Positions 7,857-15,965 of a stretch of DNA of 64,000 bases are shown one piece after another (the stretch's first letter is position 1; the number at the start of each line of letters is the position of its first letter). The notes below the pieces were generated by a model. That model saw only the letters and a program-made list of their open reading frames with translations. It was not told where the DNA came from and made no database searches. A program made the translations under genes and the position numbers. The stretch comes from Pseudomonadota bacterium. GTDB taxonomy: Bacteria; Pseudomonadota; Gammaproteobacteria; Burkholderiales; Burkholderiaceae_C. Where the stretch lies: positions 1-64,000 of the forward strand of contig JAIUOW010000021.1 of the NCBI GenBank assembly GCA_020161775.1. The letters are read 5' to 3'.

Positions 7857-8855
7857 TCAGCGCCGCGGGGTCAGCGGGTAGGCCGGATCGGTAAAACCCG
7901 GCGTGGACGGGTGGCCCGGTGCCACGAATGAATCAATCAGCGCCTCGTCTTCGGGCGTCACGGTGCAGTCCAGCGCGGGCAGGTAGTCTTGCCACTGGGC
8001 CAGCGTGCGCGGCCCGGCAATCACGCTGCTGACCGCGCGGTGCGCCAGCACCCAGGCCACGGCCAGCCGGGCGACCGTGGTGCCGCGGGCCTGGGCGTGC
8101 TGCTGCAGCTTCTGCGCAATGACCAGCGACTCCTCGCGGAACTCGGTTTCGTTGATGCGCTTGTCGCCCCGGCCCGCGCGCGTGCCCTCGGCCGGCTTGG
8201 CGCCGGGCGTGTATTTGCCGGTGAGCACGCCGCGCGCCACGGGGCTGTAGGGCACGACGCCAATACCGTAGTGTTCACACGCGGGCAGGATTTCAACTTC
8301 GGGCATGCGGTTGAGCAGGTTGTAGTAGGGCTGGCACACCACGGGCCCCGGCATGCCGATGGCACGCGCCATGTGCACCAGCTCGGCAATGCGCCAGCCG
8401 CGGAAGTTGGACACGCCCCAGTAACGGATCTTGCCGGCGGCCAGCAGCGCCTGCAGCGCGTACAGCGGCTCCTGCAGGTCCATGCCGTTGTAGTCGCGGT
8501 GCAGGTACAGCACGTCGATGTGGTCCGTCTGCAGGCGCGCCAGGCTGGCGTCCACCTCGCGCAGCATCCAGGTGCGCGAGTAGTGGCCTTCGTTCACGCG
8601 GCGGCTCATGGTGTTGCCCAGCTTGGTGGCCAGCACCCAGTCGTGGCGCTGGCCCTTGAGCAGGGTGCCCAGCATGGTTTCCGAGGCGCCCCTTGTGTAC
8701 ACATCGGCCGTGTCGATGAAGTTCACGCCTTGCGCGTGTGCGTCGGCCACAATGCGCGCGGCCTCGGCGGCGTCGGTCTGGTCGCCAAACATCATGGTGC
8801 CCAGGCACAGGGCGGAGACTTTCAGGTTGCTTTTGCCAAGCTGGCGGTACTGCAT
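7857..8855 (-). CDS. Aldo/keto reductase
   Basis: A 332-aa NADPH-dependent reductase with the TIM-barrel AKR fold. The catalytic tetrad is visible: Asp and Tyr in NFIDTADVYTRG near 45-56, Lys in WVLATKLGN near 74-82, and His in VLYLHRDY near 115-122. The NADP-binding end has SSVIAGPRTLAQWQDYL near 275-291. Members reduce aldehydes, ketones and sugars; the actual substrate is unknown. ATG at 8855 with the N-terminus MQYRQLGKSNLKVSALCLGT is typical. Divergent from the phosphatase gene. Confidence 0.94.
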   Translation of the reverse strand: MQYRQLGKSNLKVSALCLGTMMFGDQTDAAEAARIVADAHAQGVNFIDTADVYTRGASETMLGTLLKGQRHDWVLATKLGNTMSRRVNEGHYSRTWMLREVDASLARLQTDHIDVLYLHRDYNGMDLQEPLYALQALLAAGKIRYWGVSNFRGWRIAELVHMARAIGMPGPVVCQPYYNLLNRMPEVEILPACEHYGIGVVPYSPVARGVLTGKYTPGAKPAEGTRAGRGDKRINETEFREESLVIAQKLQQHAQARGTTVARLAVAWVLAHRAVSSVIAGPRTLAQWQDYLPALDCTVTPEDEALIDSFVAPGHPSTPGFTDPAYPLTPRR

Positions 8856-9039
8856 GCGGGATTCCTTGTATCGGGTTGACCGCGATACCTTAGCGCATTG
8901 CGTGGCGCGGTGCTTCGGCGCACAGCCGCATCGCTGTGTTGGCCTCCTCCATCACGCGGCGCCGGCCCAGCCCGCCTGTCGCGCGCCTGCCAGCAGGGTG
9001 GAATCCTCTATAGTGCGCCGAACCCCCTGTCCATCCATC

Positions 9040-10593
9040 GTGACCGACCGCCGCCACCTCCTGAAGCTTGCCACTGCCGCCGCCACCACGCTGTGGCTGC
9101 CGCGCAGCGGCTGGGGCCAGCTGCACGCGGCCACGGACCCGTTTGCGCTGGGCGTGGCCAGCGGCTCGCCCCGCCATGACGGCGTGGTGCTCTGGACGCG
9201 GCTGCTGGCGCCCGCCGGCACGGCGGCCGTGACGGTGCAATGGGAGGTCGCGCACGACGAGGCGTTTGCCCGTATCGCCGGGCGCGGCCAGGCCCAGGCC
9301 TTGCCCGAGCTGGGCCACGCCGTGCATGTGGAGGTGCCGGCGCTGGAGCCGGACCGTGTGTACTTCTACCGCTTCATGGCGGGCGGTGCCACCAGCCCCA
9401 TGGGCCGCACGCGCACCACGCCCGCGCCAGACGCCGCCGTGCAGCGCCTGCGGCTAGCCTATGCCTCGTGCCAGCGCTGGGAGCACGGCTACTACAGCGC
9501 ATGGCGCCACATGCGCGCCGACGATCCCGATTACGTCGTGTTCCTGGGCGACTACATCTACGAATACCCCAACGCGCAGGGCGCCGTGCGCTTTCCCGAC
9601 GGCGGCTGGGCGCTGACGCTGGACGGCTACCGCCGGCGGTATGCGCTGCACAGGAGCGACGCCGACCTGCGCGCCATGCATGCGGCCTGCCCATGGTTTG
9701 TGACCTGGGACGACCATGAGGTGCAAAACGACTACGCCGGCCTGACCGCGGGCAACGGCGGCCCGGCGGTGGCCGGCTTTGCCGAGCGCCGGGCGGCGGC
9801 GTACCAGGCGTTTTACGAGCACATGCCGCTGCGCTCCGGCGCGCTGACGCGCGCACTGCAGGGCCTGGCCACGGGCGCCGAGCTGCGCATCCACGGCCAG
9901 GCGTCGTTTGGCCGCCTGGCCAGCCTGTACCTGCTGGACGCGCGCCAGTACAAGGACCCGCAGGTCTGCACGCGCGACGGCAAGCCCGGCTCCAGCTATG
10001 TGGACCCCGCCACATGCCCGGCGTGGGATGACCCGAAGCGCAGCATGCTGGGCGCCGCGCAGGAGGCCTGGCTGGACGGCGCGCTGGCCCAGGGCAGCCG
10101 TGGCTGGAACCTGATCGGCCAGCAATCGGTGTTCGGCGCGCGCGACGCCCGGCCGGGCCCGGACCGATTCTTGTGGAACGACGGCTGGGACGGCTACGGC
10201 GCGGCACGCACCCGGCTGACCGACAGCCTGCGCCGCCATGCGGTGGCCAACCCGGTCTTTCTGGGCGGCGACGTGCACGAGAACTGGGTGGGCCATGTGA
10301 AGGCCGACTACGCCATGCCGGCCAGCCCGGCGGTGGGCGTGGAGTTCTGCGGCACCAGCATCACGTCGCGCGCGGGCGGCGACAACAGCAAGCTGGCGGC
10401 GCGGCTGGCTGCGAACCCGCATTTCGTGTTTGCCGACACCGAGAAACGCGGCTATGGCCTGGTGGACCTCACGCCCTCGCGTCTGACGGCCACGCTGCGC
10501 GTGGTGGACGATGTGACCCGCGCGGACGCCTCGGCGAGCACGCTGGCGCAATTCGCGGTGACCGCAGGCCGCCAGGCGGTGGAAAAGGCTTAG
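9040..10593 (+). CDS. phoD: Alkaline phosphatase D family protein (PhoD), Tat-exported
   Basis: A 517-aa secreted phosphodiesterase/phosphatase of the PhoD family. GTG at 9040 is chosen because it yields a Tat-like leader: TDRRHLLKLATAAATTLWLP, ending near 30. The PhoD N-terminal domain follows (FALGVASGSPRHDGVVLWTR), then the metal-dependent domain with ASCQRWEHGYYSAW, FLGDYIYEY, TWDDHEVQND and GGDVHENWVG, which carry the Fe/Ca ligands. A -10-like TATAGT lies at 9009-9014. No Pho box was clearly seen. The stop lies one base before the start of a sensor kinase, so the two are probably co-translated. Confidence 0.92.
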   Translation: MTDRRHLLKLATAAATTLWLPRSGWGQLHAATDPFALGVASGSPRHDGVVLWTRLLAPAGTAAVTVQWEVAHDEAFARIAGRGQAQALPELGHAVHVEVPALEPDRVYFYRFMAGGATSPMGRTRTTPAPDAAVQRLRLAYASCQRWEHGYYSAWRHMRADDPDYVVFLGDYIYEYPNAQGAVRFPDGGWALTLDGYRRRYALHRSDADLRAMHAACPWFVTWDDHEVQNDYAGLTAGNGGPAVAGFAERRAAAYQAFYEHMPLRSGALTRALQGLATGAELRIHGQASFGRLASLYLLDARQYKDPQVCTRDGKPGSSYVDPATCPAWDDPKRSMLGAAQEAWLDGALAQGSRGWNLIGQQSVFGARDARPGPDRFLWNDGWDGYGAARTRLTDSLRRHAVANPVFLGGDVHENWVGHVKADYAMPASPAVGVEFCGTSITSRAGGDNSKLAARLAANPHFVFADTEKRGYGLVDLTPSRLTATLRVVDDVTRADASASTLAQFAVTAGRQAVEKA

Positions 10594-10594
10594 G

Positions 10595-13321
10595 GTGACC
10601 AGGCGCCTTCTCCTGCTGTTGGGCTTGGCCTGGCTGGCGGCATTGGGTGGCGCGCGGGCGCAGGCCCAGGTGGTGCTGGGCCAGGACGGCAGCTATGCGC
10701 TGGCGCCAGCCGTCAGCTACCTGCGCGACAGCGCTGGAACGATGACACTGGCCGACGTGCTGCAGCCCGCACGGCAGGCCGCGCTGCAACCGGTGGCCAA
10801 CAGCGCCACGGCCACCAATTTCGGCCTGACGCCCGATGCCATCTGGATGCGCGTGGCGGTGCGGCTGGCGCCCGGCGCGCCGCGCGACTGGCTGCTGCAG
10901 GTGGCCTATCCGCCGCTGGACAGCGTGGACCTGTACGTGCCCGACGGCGCAGGCGGCTGGGCGCGCAGCCGCGCGGGTGACTCCGTGCTGCCACGCGACA
11001 GCATGCCGCACCGCACCCATGTGCTGCGCGTGGCGCTGCCACCCGGCAGCGAACACCTGCTGTATGTGCGCGTGGCCTCGCAGGGGCCGGTGTCCGCGCC
11101 GCTGCGGCTGTGGCAACCGGAGGCCCTGTGGGCCAACGACCAGAAGACCTATTCCGTGCTCAGCCTGTACTTTGGCCTGCTGCTGGGCCTGCTGGCCTAC
11201 AACCTGCTGCTGTACCTGTCCGTGCGCGACCGGGCGTTCCTGCTTTACGTGGCGTTCGTGGCCTGCCTGGGGCTGGCGCAAAGCGCGCTGACCGGGCTGG
11301 GCATGCAGTTCCTGTGGGGGCAGTGGGTGTGGTGGACCAATGCCGCGCCCAACGTGGGCAATTCCGCCGCGGCTGTATTTGGCTTGCTGTTTGCACGTCA
11401 CTTCATTGAATCGGCCAGGACCATGCCGCGGCTGGACCTGACGCTCAAGGTGCTGGCGGCTGCCTGGCTGGCGTCGCTGGTTGCCGCGGTGCTGTTGCCT
11501 TACCTCGCCGCGACATGGATGACCACCGTGCTCTCGCCCGTGAGCGTGTTCGCGGTGATCGCTGCCGGCGTGCAGGGCGTACGCCAGAAGCACCCCGGTG
11601 CCGTCTACTTCCTGGCGGCCTGGGCGGCGCTGCTGGGCGGCGTGATGGCGCTGTTCCTGCACAACATCGGCATCCTGCCGTCCACGCTCGTCACGGCCAA
11701 TTCACTGCTGATCGGCTCGGCGCTGGAGATGGTGTTGCTGTCCTTCGCGCTGGGTGACCGCATCAACGTCGTGCGGCGCGAAAAGGAGCAGGCCCAGGCG
11801 CGCATGGAAGCCGAGCATGCGCTGGTGGAGGCGCTGAGCGAATCGCAGGAGCGCTACCGCGCCGTGCTGGCGGAGCGCGAGACCATCCTCGAAAACTCGC
11901 TGGTGGGCATTGCCTTCCTCACGCCCGAGGGGCGTTTTCGCTGGGCCAACAGCGCGATGTTCAGCATCTTTGGCGCCGAAGGCGACACCAGCGCCATCAC
12001 CTCGATGCAGCCGTTTTACCTGACGCGCGAGCAGTACCTGCAGACCGGTGCCGCGGTGGCGGCCAGCATCCGGCGCGGCGATGTGTTCCGCGAGGAGCTG
12101 CAGATGCGCCGCGTGGACGGCCGCGTGCTGTGGGTGTCCATGTCGGGCAAGGCCGTCAGCGCCCACGACCTGTCGCAGGGCACGGTGTGGGTCATCATGG
12201 ACATCACCGCGCGCAAGGAGCTGGAGTCCGAGCTGCAGCGCACCTCGTCCGAGCGCGAGGCCATCCTGAACAGCGCCACGGTGGGCATCGTGCTGTCGGT
12301 CCTGCGCCGCCATGAATGGGTGAATGCCAAATTCGCGCAGATGCTGGGCTACCCGCGCCAGATCCTCATCGGCCAGACATCCGAGTACCTGCACCTGAGC
12401 CATGAGGCGTGGGAGGAGTTTGGCCGCGAGGCGCGTGCCGCGCTGATCGCGCACGGCACCTACATCTGCGAGCGCCAGCTGCGCCAGCGCAATGGCGAGC
12501 TGCTGTGGGTGGAGATGGGCGGCAGCTGCATCCGGCCCAACGACCCGGATTCAGGCGTGATCTGGACCTTTCTAGACATCACCGGGCGCAAGCGCTCCGA
12601 GCAGGAGATCCGCGAGGCGCTGGAGCAGCAAAGGGCGCTCAACGAACTGCGCAGCCGTTTCGTGGCCATGACCAGCCATGAGTTCCGCACGCCGCTGTCA
12701 GCCATCCTGTCGGCTGGCGAATTGCTGCGCGACTATGGCGACCGCCTGCCGGCCACCGAGCGGGCCGAACTGCTGGACGGCATCTCCGCCGCGGTGCAGC
12801 GCATGTCGCGCATGATGGACCGCGTGCTGCTGCTGGGCAAGGCCGATGCGCAGATGCTGGAGTTCACGCCGCATGAGGTGGACCTGGTGCCGCTGGCACG
12901 CAAGTTCATTGACGAGGCGCGCGCACAGCACCCCGACGCCACCAGCCGGGTGGTGACCGAGTTTGATCCCGGGCTGCGCCGCGGGCGCTATGACGAAGCC
13001 TTGCTGCGCCACATCTTTGGCAACCTGCTGTCCAATGCGCTGAAGTATTCGCCCGATGGCGGCACGGTGCGCTTTACCGTGCAGGCCCGCGACGGCGGCG
13101 CGAAGTTCGAGGTGGCCGACCAGGGCATTGGCATACCGGCCGCCGAGCTCCCGCACCTGTTTGGATCGTTCCACCGGGCCAGCAATGTGGGCGGCATCCA
13201 GGGCACGGGGCTGGGCCTGGCGATTGTGAAGAACGCCGTGGACAAGCACGGCGGGCGCATATCGGTGACCAGCGTGCCGGGCGAGGGCACGTGCTTTACC
13301 GTGTGGCTGCCCTCAGCCTGA
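10595..13321 (+). CDS. Orphan sensor histidine kinase with 7TM sensor and two PAS domains
   Basis: A 908-aa membrane kinase. The order is signal peptide (1-24), periplasmic 7TMR-DISM sensor domain (about 30-180), seven transmembrane helices (about 185-395), a short coiled segment, two PAS domains (about 425-540 and 550-665), HisKA with the phosphate-accepting His695 in MTSHEFRTPLSA, and an ATPase domain with N box NLLSNALKYS, G1 DQGIGIP and G2 GTGLGLAI. GTG at 10595 follows the phoD stop by one base. No response regulator is adjacent, so its partner must be elsewhere. The 3' end overlaps the convergent transporter gene by 9 bases. The ligand is unknown; a carbohydrate or phosphate-related signal is a guess from the sensor type and neighbour. 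Confidence 0.92.
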   Translation: MTRRLLLLLGLAWLAALGGARAQAQVVLGQDGSYALAPAVSYLRDSAGTMTLADVLQPARQAALQPVANSATATNFGLTPDAIWMRVAVRLAPGAPRDWLLQVAYPPLDSVDLYVPDGAGGWARSRAGDSVLPRDSMPHRTHVLRVALPPGSEHLLYVRVASQGPVSAPLRLWQPEALWANDQKTYSVLSLYFGLLLGLLAYNLLLYLSVRDRAFLLYVAFVACLGLAQSALTGLGMQFLWGQWVWWTNAAPNVGNSAAAVFGLLFARHFIESARTMPRLDLTLKVLAAAWLASLVAAVLLPYLAATWMTTVLSPVSVFAVIAAGVQGVRQKHPGAVYFLAAWAALLGGVMALFLHNIGILPSTLVTANSLLIGSALEMVLLSFALGDRINVVRREKEQAQARMEAEHALVEALSESQERYRAVLAERETILENSLVGIAFLTPEGRFRWANSAMFSIFGAEGDTSAITSMQPFYLTREQYLQTGAAVAASIRRGDVFREELQMRRVDGRVLWVSMSGKAVSAHDLSQGTVWVIMDITARKELESELQRTSSEREAILNSATVGIVLSVLRRHEWVNAKFAQMLGYPRQILIGQTSEYLHLSHEAWEEFGREARAALIAHGTYICERQLRQRNGELLWVEMGGSCIRPNDPDSGVIWTFLDITGRKRSEQEIREALEQQRALNELRSRFVAMTSHEFRTPLSAILSAGELLRDYGDRLPATERAELLDGISAAVQRMSRMMDRVLLLGKADAQMLEFTPHEVDLVPLARKFIDEARAQHPDATSRVVTEFDPGLRRGRYDEALLRHIFGNLLSNALKYSPDGGTVRFTVQARDGGAKFEVADQGIGIPAAELPHLFGSFHRASNVGGIQGTGLGLAIVKNAVDKHGGRISVTSVPGEGTCFTVWLPSA

Positions 13322-14428
13322 GCTGGCGGGGTTGTCGGGGCCGCTGGCGGGCGGCGCGGCGGCTTCGTGGCGGGTGGTGGTGAAGATGTCCCAGGCGGCG
13401 ATGAACATGGCCGCGATCACCGGCCCGACCACAAAGCCGTTGATGCCGAAAATGCCCATGCCGCCCACCGTGGACAGCAGCACCAGGTAGTCGGGCATCT
13501 TGGTGTCCTTGCCGACCAGGAAGGGGCGCAGCAGGTTGTCCACCAGGCCAATGGCCAGCACACCCCAGGCGATCAGGCCCGCAGCCTGTGCCCAGGCGCC
13601 AGTGGCCAGGAAATAGATGGCCACCGGGCCCCAGACCAGCGCCGCGCCCACGGCCGGCAGCAGCGACAGGAAGGCCATGACCGTGCCCCACAGCAGCGCG
13701 CCGGGAATGCCCAGCACGGCAAACGCAATGCCGCCCAGGGCGCCCTGGATCATGGCCACCAGGATGTTGCCTTTGACCGTGGCCCGCACCACCGTGACGA
13801 ACTTGCCAAACAGCCGGCGCCGGTGCACCGGGTTCAGCGGCACGGCGGCACCCACCTGCGCGGCCAGCGCGGGGCCGTCGCGCAGCAGGAAGAACAGCAG
13901 GTACAGCATGATGAAAAAGCTCACCACGAATTCCAGCGTGTTCTGGCCGATGGAAAACGCCTGCGTGGTGAGCGCCTGGCCGCTTTGCGCCAGCGCGGTG
14001 ACCAGCTTTTGCTGCAGCGCGCCCAGGTTGCCCAGGCCGAAGCGGTCCAGCAGCTGGTGCAGCCAGGCCGGCAGGGCATCCACCATGCGCTGGAAATAAA
14101 GCGCCACATTGAGCTCGCCCGAGCGGATGCGTTCATACAGCCCCGACGCCTCCTGTGCCAGCGACGCCGTGATGAGCGCCATGGGAATGATCACGATCAG
14201 CACAATGACTGCCAGCGTGACCAGCGCGGCCAGGTTGGGCTGGCGGCGCCAGCGGTTGTGTAGCCGCCGCTGCAGCGGCATGAACACGATGGCAATGAAC
14301 AGGGCCCACAGCACCGCGCCGGAGAACGGCCAGATGATCAGGCCGAAGGCCAGCGTGACGGCGGCCAGCAGCCAGATGAAGGCGCGTGATTCGATGCTGG
14401 GGGACACCAGCGGGTTGGGCTCTTGCAT
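13313..14428 (-). CDS. AI-2E family transporter (PerM type)
   Basis: A 371-aa inner-membrane protein with about 8 predicted helices and the long central amphipathic region typical of the AI-2E/PerM exporter-like family. Landmarks are LIIWPFSGAVLWALFIAIVF near 30-49, FFIMLYLLFFLLRDG near 180-194, and GLVDNLLRPFLVGKDTKMP near 290-308. Function in this family is mixed (quorum-signal transport, Na+/H+ exchange, permease), so no substrate is claimed. The start lies 10 bases after the serB stop, making it the last gene of the vapBC-serB run. Confidence 0.9.
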   Translation of the reverse strand: MQEPNPLVSPSIESRAFIWLLAAVTLAFGLIIWPFSGAVLWALFIAIVFMPLQRRLHNRWRRQPNLAALVTLAVIVLIVIIPMALITASLAQEASGLYERIRSGELNVALYFQRMVDALPAWLHQLLDRFGLGNLGALQQKLVTALAQSGQALTTQAFSIGQNTLEFVVSFFIMLYLLFFLLRDGPALAAQVGAAVPLNPVHRRRLFGKFVTVVRATVKGNILVAMIQGALGGIAFAVLGIPGALLWGTVMAFLSLLPAVGAALVWGPVAIYFLATGAWAQAAGLIAWGVLAIGLVDNLLRPFLVGKDTKMPDYLVLLSTVGGMGIFGINGFVVGPVIAAMFIAAWDIFTTTRHEAAAPPASGPDNPASSG

Positions 14429-14438
14429 GGCGCTCAGG

Positions 14439-15164
14439 TTAACACCGCACGACTTCCAGCAGGCGATCCAGCCCGCCGCTGTTGATGGCCACCATGGCCT
14501 GTGCGCGTACCGCGGGCTTGGCCTGGTAGGCCACGGACAGGCCGGCCGCGCCCATCATGGGCAGGTCGTTGGCACCGTCGCCCATGGCGATGGCCTGGCG
14601 CGGCTCAATGCCCAGTTGCGCACAGGTCTGCAGCAGCATGCGGCGCTTTTCCTCGCCGTCGCAGATGTCGCCCCAGGCCTGGTCCACCATGCGGCCGGTG
14701 AGCTGGCCGCAGTTGGGGCCGGACTCCACCTCCAGTATGTTGGAGCGGGTGTAGTCAATGCCCAGCGTGTCGCGCACGCGGTCGGTGAAGAACGTGAAGC
14801 CGCCGGAGACCAGCAGCACTTTCAGGCCCGCCGCCTTGCAGGCGGCGACCAGTTCGCGCGCGCCGGGGTTGAGCTTGAGGCGCTCGGTATAGACCTGCTC
14901 CATGTCGGCCACGGTGACGCCGCGCAAAAGCGCCACGCGCTGGCGAAGGCTGGCCTTGTAATCGGCGATCTCGCCGCGCATGGCGGCTTCGGTGATGGCG
15001 GCCACCTCGGCCTTGCGGCCGGCCACGTCGGCAATTTCGTCCACGCATTCGATGTTGATGAGTGTGGAGTCCATGTCGAAGGCGATGAGCTTGAAGTCAC
15101 TGAGCTTGAGCGGCGGCGTGAAGTTCTGGATGACGAGGCCGGGGGAGATTTCGGTAGTGGTCAT
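14439..15164 (-). CDS. serB: Phosphoserine phosphatase
   Basis: Last step of serine synthesis: hydrolyses L-phosphoserine. The 241-aa HAD-family enzyme has motif I FDMDSTLI with Asp30 and Asp32, motif II VSGGFTFF near 127-134, and motif IV MGDGANDLPMM near 192-202. It lacks the N-terminal ACT domain found in some SerB proteins. Its ATG overlaps the toxin gene stop in an ATGA, so it appears translationally coupled to vapC. In related genomes serB usually lies close to mfd, so the vapBC pair looks inserted between them (inference). Confidence 0.95.
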   Translation of the reverse strand: MTTTEISPGLVIQNFTPPLKLSDFKLIAFDMDSTLINIECVDEIADVAGRKAEVAAITEAAMRGEIADYKASLRQRVALLRGVTVADMEQVYTERLKLNPGARELVAACKAAGLKVLLVSGGFTFFTDRVRDTLGIDYTRSNILEVESGPNCGQLTGRMVDQAWGDICDGEEKRRMLLQTCAQLGIEPRQAIAMGDGANDLPMMGAAGLSVAYQAKPAVRAQAMVAINSGGLDRLLEVVRC

Positions 15165-15586
15165 GGGTTTTGCTGAAACCAGTTTTCGGTTGCAAGGCCC
15201 GCGATGCGGGCAAATTCGGTGTCGGACGTGACGAGCGTGGCGCCCAGCGCCAGGGCATGCGCGGCGATGAGTGTGTCGTTGCCACCCACGGGTGTGCCGG
15301 CCTGTTCCAGCCGGGCGCGCAGCCGCCCGTAATGGGTGCTGACGCTTTCGTCCAGCGGCAGAACCGGAATCTGCCGCATTTGCAATTCGTACGCCGTCTG
15401 CAGGCGGGGCGAGGGGCGGCGGGCCAGGCCAAAGAGCAGCTCGCACTGCACGACCACGCTGGTGACGATTTCGCAGTCGGGTTCGCGCCGCAGCCGGGCG
15501 CGATACTGCAGGGCGTCTGGCCCCAGGGCGTCTTTCATGATGCGGCTGATGACGTTGGTGTCCAGCAGGTAGGTTCTGCCTGCCAT
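15161..15586 (-). CDS. vapC: Type II toxin VapC, PIN-domain ribonuclease
   Basis: A 141-aa PIN-domain endoribonuclease, the toxin of a VapBC module. The acidic metal-binding quartet is present: Asp9 (YLLDTNVIS), Glu49 (QCELLFG), Asp104 (GGNDTLIAAHA) and Asp122 (TSDTEF), so it should be active. ATG at 15586 lies one base after the antitoxin stop. Its TGA overlaps the serB ATG. Targets in the family include initiator tRNA or rRNA loops; which one here is unknown. Confidence 0.93.
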   Translation of the reverse strand: MAGRTYLLDTNVISRIMKDALGPDALQYRARLRREPDCEIVTSVVVQCELLFGLARRPSPRLQTAYELQMRQIPVLPLDESVSTHYGRLRARLEQAGTPVGGNDTLIAAHALALGATLVTSDTEFARIAGLATENWFQQNP

Positions 15587-15587
15587 G

Positions 15588-15914
15588 TCAGGGTTCACCC
15601 AGGTCGATGTCGTCCAGTGGCAGCAGCCCTTCGTCGCCGATGTCGGGGAAGTCGCCCTCATAGGGACCAAGCCGGGCGATTTCGTCCAGCGCCAGCAGCA
15701 GCGCGGCCGGCGTGCCCTTCCTGGGCGTGTCGGGCGCCAATTCCAGGATGAGGCGCTGGCCTTCCCGGTGCATCAGCGCCTCGGTGCCGGGCAGCTCGAA
15801 TTCGCGCGGAATGCGCACGGCCTGGTTGGCGCCATTGCGAAACAGACGCACTCGACGCGGCGCGGCCTGCACCAGATAGGCGGCCGAGGGCTCGGCGACT
15901 TTGTGCTCAGTCAT
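15588..15914 (-). CDS. vapB: Type II antitoxin VapB, AbrB/SpoVT fold
   Basis: A 108-aa antitoxin. The DNA-binding swapped-hairpin region is RVRLFRNGANQAVRIPREFE near 21-40, the usual AbrB-type motif; the acidic C-terminal half (DFPDIGDEGLLPLDDIDLGE) would wrap the toxin. It is longer than many VapB proteins (about 75-85 aa) because of an N-terminal extension of roughly 18 residues. ATG at 15914 is preceded by CTGGGAG. The mfd stop is 52 bases upstream, and that gap holds operator-like repeats. Expected to repress its own promoter with VapC. Confidence 0.9.
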   Translation of the reverse strand: MTEHKVAEPSAAYLVQAAPRRVRLFRNGANQAVRIPREFELPGTEALMHREGQRLILELAPDTPRKGTPAALLLALDEIARLGPYEGDFPDIGDEGLLPLDDIDLGEP

Positions 15915-15932
15915 GGCGGGCTCCCAGAAAAA

Positions 15933-15965
15933 TAACCCTAAGGTTAGCATATGTGTTGGCATATG
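15933..15965 (-). promoter_or_regulatory. Candidate VapB/VapBC operator
   Basis: An AT-rich patch between mfd and vapB. It holds an imperfect palindrome, TAACCCTAAGGTTA (15933-15946, 5-bp arms), and two CATATG palindromes spaced exactly 12 bp apart (15948-15953 and 15960-15965). The composition contrasts sharply with the GC-rich genes on both sides. Such repeats are the usual binding sites of autoregulating antitoxins. Confidence 0.5.

Noticed and set aside
8608-9039. N-terminal extension of phoD by about 144 codons
   Set aside because: It overlaps the divergent aldo/keto reductase and destroys the Tat leader; GTG 9040 fits the family.
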